NCBI GenBank assembly: GCA_031002005.1
Contig: CM061920.1
Location: 45,176,610 to 45,240,609, forward strand
Direction of reading: 5' to 3'
DNA: 64,000 bases
Source of the DNA: Vandiemenella viatica
Taxonomy: Eukaryota > Arthropoda > Insecta > Orthoptera > Morabidae
Shown: positions 1 to 8,904 of the stretch, one piece after another
Numbering within the stretch: the first letter of the stretch is position 1
Layout of the letters: every line of letters begins with the position of its first letter
Position numbers and translations under genes: made by a program
The notes under the pieces: generated by a model
What the model saw: the letters and a program-made list of their open reading frames with translations, nothing else
Databases searched by the model: none
What the model was told of the DNA's origin: nothing

Positions 1-722
1 GGGTTGAAAGTGGTCGACCTGTGGCAATTTCATACTTCTGCCAAAGACAAAAGTGTCATGGTGTATCACTTTTCAGCGAAAACTATAGATCACAGATAAC
101 TGGCGTTTGTGTGTAGTAGTAGCACAGAGTCACCTTTCGATCACAACAGCGGCCGAATTTTCAGAAACTGTGGTTACTGTGGTAGATATGGTGGTTGTAA
201 GTGGCCGACCAAGGATATTTTCGTATTTCGACTGTCTCCGCATATGTCACTTTTCTGCCACAACTACATAGCATAGAGCATTGGTGTTTGTGTTTGGTAG
301 TAGAATCGTATCTCATGTAGTGCACTATGGTTGTTAGATGTCGGTAGCTATGGGGGTGTGGAGATATGGGGGTATGAAATTGTCGACCTGCGGCAATTTC
401 ATATTTCTGCCAAAGACGCATGTGTCACGGTGTATCACTTTTAAGTGAAAACTTATCAATCGCAGATTCACTGGCGTTTTTGTGTGGTAGTAACACATGA
501 GTCTACCCATCGATCACAACGTTGGCCGAAATTCGGTAACTGTGGGAGTGTGTGAGATATGGTGTTTGAAATTGGTCGATCATGAATATTTTCGTATTTC
601 ATCCTAAGACTTGTGTGTATCCGTAAATTTTACTTTGCTGCCGGAACTACATAGCGCAGAAGACTGGTATTTGTGTGTGGTAATAGTATCGAGTCTCCCA
701 TCGTGCACTATGGTGGTTAGAT
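1..722. repeat. Tandem repeat, about 370-380 bp unit, two copies, dimeric substructure
   Basis: A block beginning near base 13 (gtcgacctgtggcaatttca) recurs at 382 with small changes. A second landmark (gtgcactatggttgttagat) at 320 recurs at 703, so the period is about 370-383 bp. Each unit also has two related halves of about 180 bp. Both halves share a gtcgacc/gccgacc start, a ttcatac/ttcgtat block, a gtcact-ttt block, a tggcgtttgtgtg/tggtgtttgtgt block and a final tcgatcac/gtgcac block. This is a short higher-order repeat (A-B-A-B). The first copy runs off the window edge, so more copies may lie upstream. Confidence 0.8.
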
Positions 723-783
723 GTCTACAGCTGGCAATATGAATTACTTTACAATCACGAACGAAGTCGTGGGTACCAGCTAT
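1..783 (+). mobile_element. Helitron-like element, 3' part (first of two head-to-tail)
   Basis: The right end has the layout of a Helitron 3' terminus. A perfect 5-bp hairpin (CACGA, loop ACGAAG, TCGTG) at 756-771 is followed within about 10 bases by CTAT then T at 780-784, a decayed form of the CTRR-T ending. The same motif with a canonical ending occurs at 1520-1549. The element carries the 370-bp tandem repeat, which non-autonomous Helitrons often do. The 5' end is outside the window and no Rep/helicase coding is seen. Confidence 0.5.
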
Positions 784-1296
784 TATATTATAAATGTTGG
801 AAGTAAGTTTCTGTCTTTTTGTTACTTTTTTGACGACTAAATGGCTATATCAATATGATGGAATTTAACAATGAAATAGTGTAGGAAGGACACAGGACAT
901 TTTTTCGGTCATGAGTAACAGTTTTAGTCACGAAATTTTAAGAACTATCGAATGATGAAAGACAGACAGATTCGTGTGTTAGTCTGTAATGTTACGTTGG
1001 TTGCTCAGTCGCGCAGTCTGTTAGTGTTTAATTTGTTAATAAATTTCGATAAGAAACAAAACTTATTATTTAGTATAGTAAGTCAATTTTCTCTGCACTG
1101 TACTATTCATTTGTGTCTATATAAAAGTTTCTGGCACCAATTTGTCTTCCTTTTTGACATGCCTTACGGACGTAAACCTGGCCTAAGGTGCAGGTCTAGA
1201 AGACAATGTGCTGCTGTTAGATTATAAGATTCAGATGCTCATGTCGAATAAAGAAGAAAAAACCAAGCTGAAATAAAGCTGCCATCAGTTAACACC

Positions 1297-1327
<31 letters not shown>

Positions 1328-1548
1328 ATCCCCGCACCTTCGCTTACTTTTCTGTTTTTAAGTATGTTGTAAATTGATTCTCTTCATGAGACAGATTAGA
1401 CGATAGGATGATATAATGATGGCTTTTCATCATATTATGTCGAGTCGGTGTTGTTTGGGACAAATCTTACGTTACTAACAGTTTTCTATATCCAATTCTG
1501 GCAATGAAACTCCAAGTCCACGCGTACGAAGTCGCGGGTAACAGCTAG
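784..1548 (+). mobile_element. Helitron-like non-autonomous element (second of two)
   Basis: It starts directly where the previous element ends, with an AT-rich head (tattatattataaatgttgg) followed by a stretch like the 5' region of common arthropod Helitrons (ctaaatggctatatcaatat). It ends with a hairpin (cacgcg...cgcggg, one mismatch, about 1519-1538), aacag, then CTAG at 1545-1548 followed by T. A C-run and (CA)n tract lies inside. The open frame at 952-1227 resembles no protein I know and is probably chance. Confidence 0.5.
1295..1328. repeat. Poly(C) followed by (CA)n
   Basis: A run of about 19 C is followed by a short CA dinucleotide tract. This simple repeat is inside the second Helitron-like unit. 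Confidence 0.95.
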
Positions 1549-2340
1549 TATCTAATAAATATATGAAAAAGCAACGACTATCAATGACAGCAGAGGCTGG
1601 ACGTTACACGCTTTCTGTCAGATGATATCATCAAAGAGTTCCACGAAGAGATGCGGAAGACGAAGGCAGTTATGGTCAGACAGGAGAACCACATCGAAGC
1701 ACTGGGTGCAAGGCTGGTGGTATCAACAGCAACTGCATATAAATGTAAAAACTAAAGTATCACTGAAGGAATAAATGGAAGCCTGCAGGACCGGCTTAAG
1801 GGATCTTGGAGACCTCTGCGAATTTTGATTTCGGGGCCCCCTACTTCTTCTTCTCTATATGTACTTTTGCCTATAAAATGTGTGTATAGAGCTCAAGCAA
1901 CGATTAAAGAGACGGACTGAGATTTCTCTAAATCTGTGTACAAACGGGCTAGCATTTTATTGACTATTAGCTGAACGGGATCAACTTCGCCGAGTATTTG
2001 GTGTTTTATCAATGCATCTCATATGGATCTCCCAACTACTGTCACTTTCATTTCTGGCTAAGCCCTGCTGCCCATTCTATCGAATTAAAATGTTTTTGTA
2101 TTAAATTTTATAGCTATTATATTTATAATAGACTTTTTGTATACGGCATTTCTTTTCTTGCCGTTCTTTGCTAGTATATATAGGTTTTTGGGGCAGGAAT
2201 TTTAATTCAGTAACTTTTTATATGAAACGTCAAAACATGAATGAGTTTATTCAAATGAAATTATATAAACTGCTGAAACAGTTCAGAGCAATACACGCCT
2301 TTAAATATATGGGCCTATTGTAATTACATCAGATACAACT
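1549..2340. other. Unassigned sequence
   Basis: No gene or repeat boundary is recognised. Around 1798-1850 there is a decayed MITE-like piece (ccggcttaagggat ... ggggccccctacttc) that resembles hAT MITE termini without a clear partner or target duplication. Confidence 0.4.
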
Positions 2341-2355
2341 TTCTTAAAACTGAAT

Positions 2356-2400
2356 CTGATGAAGGACTTCTCGTGGAACTCCACGCCTCGAAACGTCGTT
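2356..2400 (+). ncRNA. Hammerhead-ribozyme-like motif (Penelope-associated type)
   Basis: CTGATGA at 2356-2362 is followed by a stem II candidate: AGG at 2363-2365 pairs with CCT at 2386-2388, and CGTGG at 2372-2376 pairs with CCACG at 2381-2385 across an AACT loop, with a 6-nt bulge between. GAAA at 2390-2393 and CGTC at 2394-2397 complete the core. The catalytic core CUGAUGA...GAAA...GUC is intact. The ACGU at stem III is self-complementary, as in dimeric minimal hammerheads of Penelope-like elements. I see no convincing stem I, so activity is doubtful. Confidence 0.45.
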
Positions 2401-2552
2401 GCTAGAGAGAGTTTCAATTGGATGTTGAATAGCCGAGAAAATAAACTACGCCTATGTTATAACCCATTTATAAGAGCATTAGATTAAGTTCATTTAAATT
2501 ATATTTTTCTGTCTTTTATTGATTATAAAATTTCGACAGTAAATATTACTAC

Positions 2553-4700
2553 CAGGGGTGACCAATCGGAAATGGCGCCTAGGGTAAGCATCGAAGTTGC
2601 GCCCTTTGGTAAATTATCTAAATATAAAATAAACAGATTCACTAAATAAAACCATCATTAACATCAATAAATTTTATTTTCTGTTTTGAAGCAAAATTAT
2701 TTCATAATCTTAAATTTAAAATGGCACTTTATTATCCTTCTGCGATACAAATAGATTAATTACATTTTCGAAAACCGTTTCTTCGGTTTCTTCTTGCTTT
2801 ATACTGAGCCAAGCTACATCGCATAAGCTCTCCAATATGAAAGTATTAGTTTTAGCCTACTGAAAGATCACTCGCAACTTTGCGATACATATTGCAATCG
2901 TAAGCATAATGTGAATTGAAATGCGCAGTTTGGGAAAGACGCTCTCATCTCCGTACCCAACAATGAATTCAGGAAGCTCTTCAGCTCTTTTTATGTTTTC
3001 GTTTTTTCTTGTGTATATTAGCATTCGCACATCCAATTCTTCTTCGTATCTGTTCTCCGTTAACATCACAACCATATGCTTCTCCAAATTCTTTAGATTT
3101 CTTTTTTAAATGGTCGTGATCGGCAGTGCCTTATAACAGACTTTTAATATCTATGAGAAACCCAAATCTTACTCAGTTTCATGCAGACGACTGAACCTTT
3201 CGCTCATTTCACGCACAACACTATCCAGCGATCCATTCATAACTCGTTACATTTCTTCTTCAGCACTCAACCCAGGGTCCTTCGCATTCTGTCTGGCCAT
3301 ACGTTTTGTTAGCCTTTGATATCTTTCAATCACTACATCCAAATCCTGGAAAAGATTGAAACTTTTCTCGAGTGCATCAGTTGGTAAAATGGTGTCGGAA
3401 GGTGTTTATATCACGAAAATTCATTCTAGGATCCTGGATACGCTTCTGAAGACGGTCAAAAGAACAAATTCGGAAAATCGTAGGACAACATGCAATTATA
3501 TAGAAGTCTTGTCGTACTTCTTGTTTCACTACTTTGATTGCCATCGTCTGTAATGAAATGTAGTCTTCACGGGTTTTCCGCCGTATGTTGTTGAAATGCG
3601 ACAACGATCTTTCGCCGCGCTGGTTCTCCCTGCACAACATCCAACCTGAAGATGGCGGCAGAGTCAGCCGCGGAAAGCTCGTTGTCGCATTTCAACAACA
3701 TACTGCGGAAAACCCGTGAAGACTACATTTCATCGATACGCCGTGAAAGCGTTCAATTTCACATCGTCTGTAATGTCTTAAAGAACTTTCAGCATATCTT
3801 CAACATATTTATTAACTGGCTTAACTGCTTCAAACCTTGTATTTTACCTTGTTTCAGACTCTGATTTTACAACCACAGGCACGGTGTTCCTCAGTTTTTC
3901 TCAACGCATAGCAGAACGAGAAAAGAATATATAAATAGTTCCAAAAATGTGACCATTATAGTATCATACTTGGCTACATGTACACCTACCAAATTTAATA
4001 AATGATTATCGCAATTCATAAATATCGGCAGATTATCATTTTCGCTTATTCTTTCGTGAACACTAGTTCGGTGCCCAGCCATCACAGCAGCGTTGAAATA
4101 ACATTGTGAACGGCAGTTCTATATATCCATACCGCCTTTCTCTAGCTGTTTAATCATCTCATCAACCAAGCTTCTAGCGTCCTTTTGGCTCATCTGAATG
4201 AAAACGAGAAAGGACTTTCCTCTCAAAATCAACTTCTACGTATCTCACTCCAGACATCTGCTCATGTTGTGCATGGTCAGAAGAACAGTCAAACAAGGGA
4301 CCATAGTATTTTGATTTGTGAGTGTTTGACAATAAACTTTGGCAAACAGTGAATTAACTCATTTTGAAAACGAGGTGAAGAGTATGATGTGGTGCCAGGA
4401 TTTTTAACCTGACCATGATGGGTCAATTGTGTCCATAAGCTTTATTAAACCAAGGAAATTATCAATATTATTGGATTCGGATCCATCGCAAGTACTAAGT
4501 GACTCTCTGTGACCTCGTAATGCCAGATTTTCAGTGGCAAGAGATTTGATGCAGTGGAAGATTTTCTTTAATACATTACGCCACTTTCATTTTTCTGTTT
4601 TGATCTGAGTTTGAAATTCAGCGTCAATAATCCCTTTAGTTTGTAACGTTACCTCTGTTACTTACATATTTAATTAAATTTACTGTTAATTGAAAATTGC
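2553..4700 (-). pseudogene. Decayed hAT-family transposase (DUF4371 / ZMYM1-like type)
   Basis: Fragments read right to left on the minus strand. At about 4260-3890 a segment contains the motif DNAAVMAGHRT-like (here FNAAVMAGHRTSVHERISEN) followed by NCDNHLLNLVGVHVAK, typical of the RNase-H-like core of DUF4371 hAT transposases. At about 3555-3377 comes DRLQKRIQDPRMNF, and at 3087-2857 the C-terminal part with EFIVGYGDESVFPKLRISIHI, close to the hATC dimerisation region. Many stops and frameshifts separate them. CAGGGGTGACCAAT at 2553-2566 looks like a hAT terminal repeat. The opposite terminus was not found. It is interrupted at 3556-3761. Confidence 0.65.
3556..3761. mobile_element. Palindromic 206-bp insertion with 14-bp target duplication
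   Basis: It interrupts the hAT relic. The 14-bp sequence catcgtctgtaatg occurs on both sides (3542-3555 and 3762-3775). The insert has long inverted arms: about 3553-3617 (aaatgtagtcttcacgggtt ...) is the reverse complement of about 3678-3733 (... aacccgtgaagactacattt). The spacer contains aagatggcggcagagtcagc. Both arms therefore translate to the same SLSHFNNI-RKTREDYIS peptide, on opposite strands. It looks like a foldback MITE. The length of the duplication is more like a retroposon, so the class is open. Confidence 0.7.
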
Positions 4701-5427
4701 GAAATTTACTTAAGTATTGATTTTTGTCATTAGTATGGGATAAAACTACCTGGTAATAATTTGACAAGCAATTTATATTTATTAAAAAAAGAAATGAATA
4801 TTGCGAGAAAAAACAAATCTAATTACAATAACAGAACATTGTTTCCGGCATGGCTAATAATTAAACTCCGAATAGACAAAATTATTGGGCGCTGTCCTCA
4901 TTGTTCAAAAACCAAACTTGTTTAAAAATATATAATGCAGAGACACTTGAAACTCTTTACGAGGCGCTTCGGGTATTCCAGAGGTCACACATGCTGCTGC
5001 GGATACACATGCTGCTGCAATTATTTTTACATTACCATATCGATGTTTTATTCACGGCACTGGTTGACATGATGGCTTCGTTGCACTCAGGTGTGTTCAT
5101 ATTCACTGCTCACAAAACTGATTCACCACTTCGAATCTGATTAACCCAGGTCACAATATGGATTCCTTCCTCTCCACCAGCGGCAGACCGTCCATCCCGT
5201 CTTCAATTGCACCTACGTGTCGAGGATCCCTTTTTTCGCGGCAATACCGCTCCGCCAATCCGATTCCTCCAGCCATTGTTGGTGGCGAAAACATGTAACA
5301 AAATTCAGTGTGAGCCTAGTAGATGGCAGAAACTGTCCGTTTCAGTCACATTCACACAGTCACGCTTTGAATCGTCCGTGATCGCCCTCTGCTATGTCCA
5401 ACAACCCGGGTGCACATATTTGGAAGT
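4701..5427. other. Unassigned sequence
   Basis: No gene, terminal repeat or known repeat family is recognised. Short open frames here lack recognisable motifs. Confidence 0.4.
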
Positions 5428-5435
5428 GTGCCACA

Positions 5436-5778
5436 CAGGCCCGCCGCTAGCTGTTTGAGCGCCCGCGTGCAATACCGATTATGCCGCCCCTTGTCTGCAG
5501 CCAGTGGTGGATCTCGAAAATTTCCGAACACGGTCAAAAACCCGGTGAGATTGCCGCCCCTTTGAGCATTTTTTGCCGCCCCCATTGTTGCCATCCCGAG
5601 TGTCGCCGGTCGCCGGCCGCCCACAACAGCTGTTGAGCAAAAAAAAAAAAAAAAGGTCGCCCGGTACATAATACACTGCAAATTTCGTCGCGGTGACAAT
5701 GGAGTGGTAACTATCCCTTTGCCGCCCCCCCTCGATGTGCCGCCCGCGTGCGGTGCACGCCCGCTTACGGCGGCCCTG
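5436..5778. mobile_element. hAT-type MITE, 343 bp, 8-bp TSD
   Basis: A perfect 8-bp target duplication gtgccaca flanks it (5428-5435 and 5779-5786). The ends are CAGGCCCGCCGCTAGC on the left and ...GCTTACGGCGGCCCTG on the right, an imperfect terminal inverted repeat of the CAGGGCCGCCG type. The interior is GC-rich with repeated GCCGCCCC blocks and a 16-A run near 5640. The open frames across it are by-products of this base composition and not genes. Confidence 0.9.
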
Positions 5779-5944
5779 GTGCCACATGTAGTGTATGCTC
5801 CATAACACTACAAGTTGCTGGAAAATTTCTTTTCCTTTCTTTCCACTGGGTGAAGCACTCACGATGATTTTTAGCATTTTCATGCTTAGTGAGCCGTTCA
5901 GGTGCTTTCCACTGGGTAAGTTTATCTTCGTGCTCTAATGAAGA

Positions 5945-6590
5945 TGATTATCAAATTGTGAACGGAGGGACGACATCAAAGCTAAGCAAGAGGTCGGAAT
6001 TCGAAACAGTCAAAGATTGCATCCTCTGTACGAATTCAGCAGAGTTTCTTACAAGGTGTGTGCCATAAGTGTATAGTTTGCCAGTTGGTACATACGAGCA
6101 CCGATTGCACTGACAATAAGGCATAAGGGCACGTTCACCTTGTGGTTTTTCGTTAGGCCATATAATCTCGGAGGCCTGAGTAGGTTCTTGATCGTCTCTT
6201 CTAGTAAACCAGTTTCCTTTAGAAGAGCTTTTGGTCTTGTAGACTACTTTGGAGGTGGGGCCGATCAAAGAACTTATAAGAAGTGTAGTCTATTAATCTC
6301 CTAACTTCGGCATTACCCTTTTTTGATGAGAGGAAACGGTAGCATTACCCTTGTCCTTAGGAATGACGACAACGGTTTCATTATTGCATGAGTTTCGTAA
6401 TGTCTCTAGCTCTAGCTTCATGATGTTGCCTTAGGTAGTTTGGCCTTCTTCAAGGCCCTAATAGATCTCGCGTAGTATTTCTTTCGCTGTGTGAGCTGAG
6501 AGATTAGGTATAGCCTTTTCCACCGCACTGACAATGTCCTTTACAAGCACTGACATCGTTGCTATAGCAAAATTTAAAACCCTAGCCAGC
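5945..6590 (-). pseudogene. Penelope-like element reverse transcriptase relic
   Basis: On the minus strand, upstream to downstream: PNLSAHTAKEILREI, then NETVVVIPKDKGNATV near 6400-6338 (the conserved IVxLPADKGNATVVM block of Penelope reverse transcriptases), then a 105-aa frame ending with HLVRNSAEFVQRMQSL and LLLSFDVVPPFT, which matches the HVKNSxDFVxxL...LVSFDVVSLFT block before the polymerase core. Frameshifts join the blocks. The catalytic YADD region and the GIY-YIG domain are missing. The two kinds of hammerhead-like motif elsewhere in the window may derive from the same class of element. Confidence 0.75.
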
Positions 6591-7619
6591 AGTGACTGTA
6601 GTATCATCAAGTATGGATCCAGTGATATTGACTAGAGTAAAGTTTGCCTTGGACTGCATATAGTTTATTGCGGATTATTATACTAACTGATATGTAGGCC
6701 TATTGTTGTGGTCTGTCTTCTCTACGACAAAACTGTTAGTGACATTTTATAGCAGTAATTACTACATTCCAAAAAATTTGGGAGGGTTACAATTTGTTTT
6801 TACTCTACTGCTAATATACACAGGGGGAAAAAAATATGCCAATAGAAACTTTGTTTGGAAAGGAATATAGGGAAAAGACAGAGCAGGTTTGAGCCACTGA
6901 ATCTATAAAAATATATTTCTTCAGTGAAATACTTTATTTAAAGAACAGGTTATACTTAAGGAGGACCTTATAATTCAAACAGAATTCAAACATTGAATTA
7001 TAAAAAGAAATCTCTGCATCAAATGCTTCGCTGCTGACTCATGATGAGAAAAATTGAAGTAATTAATTCATTCATTGTTTAGCAGTATTCAAAGATCTGA
7101 AACAAAAAAGTAATGTTTTAAAATTCCACATACAGGATTAAACATTTTTGAAATACATACTTAGAAATGTACGAACATATCAGTTTCATTTAAGGTACTA
7201 AACACACACGTCATATAAGAAGAGTTGTACTTGACTAGGGAGGAGACCTGACTTCTTAAATTAATTTCCTCTCGGGGCCATTTTTTTAAAAATGTTTTGT
7301 TGTCAGTTCTTAAATCGTTTATTTATTCTTAGATAATTTCTTTTAATTCATTTTCAGAAGTAATAATTGATTACAGATAAAAAATCTCGAGTTTCCAGCT
7401 GCGTCAAAATGTTACACTCCTTGGAAGTTTTGAAGATCGTGGCCTGAAGCAAGATTTTTTTCTTTTTTTAATCAATGTACTACGCCGTGGAATTCTTCGT
7501 CCATGTAACAATTAAATAAGTGATAGTGGCAGCTTTAAACTACTTGTTTATTTCTTTTTTGGATGCCTTTTTGTAACAGTTTTTAAAGATTTATAATCTT
7601 GTCCATAGATCCCTTCTGA
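6591..7619. other. Unassigned AT-rich sequence
   Basis: About 1 kb of AT-rich DNA without recognised gene or element. The lower-coordinate side of the LINE fragment that follows may extend into 7450-7620. Confidence 0.4.
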
Positions 7620-8270
7620 GGGACCTGTGGGATGTGAAACATGTCACGGTTAATAATACTCATACAATATGAATAATAATCATAGTTAAAAAAGTTATTA
7701 CATGTTACAAAGACAAAAAAATAAAATAAAATAATATAAATAAAATGAAACAAAAATAAACATTATTTTTTTACAATAGGCTTTAGCTGAAATAATATTA
7801 GATACTTTTAATTATTTTCTACACATTCTTGAATGGAGTATAAGGAGTTGTCAGTAAAATAATTTATCAGTTTTTCTCCAAATATACATTTATTATCTAC
7901 AAACTGTTTTACATTTTTAGGAAGTTTATTAAACAGATATATCACAGAATAATTAGCTCCTCTTTGTACTAATGACAATGATGTTTGTGTTTTGTACAAG
8001 TTATTTCTGTTTCTTGTATTGAATTTGTGTTTCTGTGAATTAGATTTAACCAGGCTAAAATTTTCTATAACAAAGCACATGAGAGAATATATATACTGAG
8101 AATTCATTTTAAGAATACTGAGCTACAGCAGACATTTTTATGCAATATATCGAGGCCATCAAAACTTAATAGATTAACCGCTAGAAGTATATATATACAT
8201 GCAAATTGGATCAGTGATCCTCGAAATAGAATCTTACTAACATACAAACCGTGAAACTTTGCATTTTAAG
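7620..8270 (-). pseudogene. LINE reverse transcriptase C-terminal fragment (Jockey-like, family D)
   Basis: The 99-aa frame at 8107-7808 has the sequence order seen at the very C-terminus of Jockey-group ORF2 proteins: a YIYSLMCFV start, HKFNTRNRNNLY, RGANYSVIYLFNKLPKNVK, then a short tail with YSIQECVE before the stop. Further decayed coding lies upstream to about 8270. It is 5'-truncated, with no polymerase core. The A-rich tract at 7700-7760 on the plus strand lies past its stop codon and cannot be assigned. It sits just beyond the 3' side of the Pdf gene, so the Pdf 3' UTR must end before or run into it. Confidence 0.65.
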
Positions 8271-8796
8271 ATTTATTAAAGATCTGAGGATAGAAATTTC
8301 ACATCTTTGCAATGAAAGTTGTAGCTTCTGCAATATGGATACCATTTCTTTCTTTTTAAATATTCATAAAAGTAACGGATGTTTCAAGAACGCATTTCCA
8401 CATGACCTCATTGTTAGGAAGCACCGTAACTGCGTAAGAAGTGTATTTTTTTGGCTTGGAAGCTATTTCATGAAAAGGATGATAACTATCTGTGTCATGG
8501 GAAATTACCGTACATCATTCTAAGTATCTGGTCGAACTGAGAGCAGCTTGTACCTTGGTATACATTAGCACTTCATTTTATGCATATAGAAATATAATGA
8601 CAGGCGATGACCAACATATCTCGGACAGTGAAAAAATTTAAAGTAAAAATTTAAAAAAAAAAACTCAAGTAGGTGTGCAGGTAAATTTCCACCAGCAAAG
8701 TTAGTTGGTAATAATAAAAATAAAAAGTTAGTGGATTGCATCCTCATACTGACCCGTTGGGTGCGAAAATGATGGAATTCTGCCGAGGACTGCGAG

Positions 8797-8904
8797 CTAC
8801 TTGCGTCCGGCGTCGTTGAGCACTTTCGGCAGTCCGAGCAGAGAGTTGATGAGCTCTGAGTTCCTCTTGTGGGCTTCTGGCCAGCGCGCCAGCCAGCTCA
8901 CTAG
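8797..8904 (-). CDS. Pdf: Pdf terminal coding exon (mature peptide)
   Basis: The exon starts at 8904 after a pyrimidine-rich acceptor (TTTGTTCTTGTCTTG...GTGCAG) and encodes LVSWLARWPEAH, the dibasic KR, the full PDF peptide, G-R-K and TAG at 8799-8797. All 36 codons are open. The local GC content is clearly higher than in the flanking AT-rich DNA, as expected for a conserved exon. A longer open frame over the same bases is out of frame and spurious. I could not fix the poly(A) site. One AATAAA on this strand lies near 8274, about 520 bases downstream. Confidence 0.9.
   Translation of the reverse strand, partial: LVSWLARWPEAHKRNSELINSLLGLPKVLNDAGRK

Noticed and set aside
5352..5883. Long overlapping open frames of 115 and 134 codons
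   Set aside because: They cover a GC-rich hAT MITE with clear TIRs and TSD. The frames follow from its composition.
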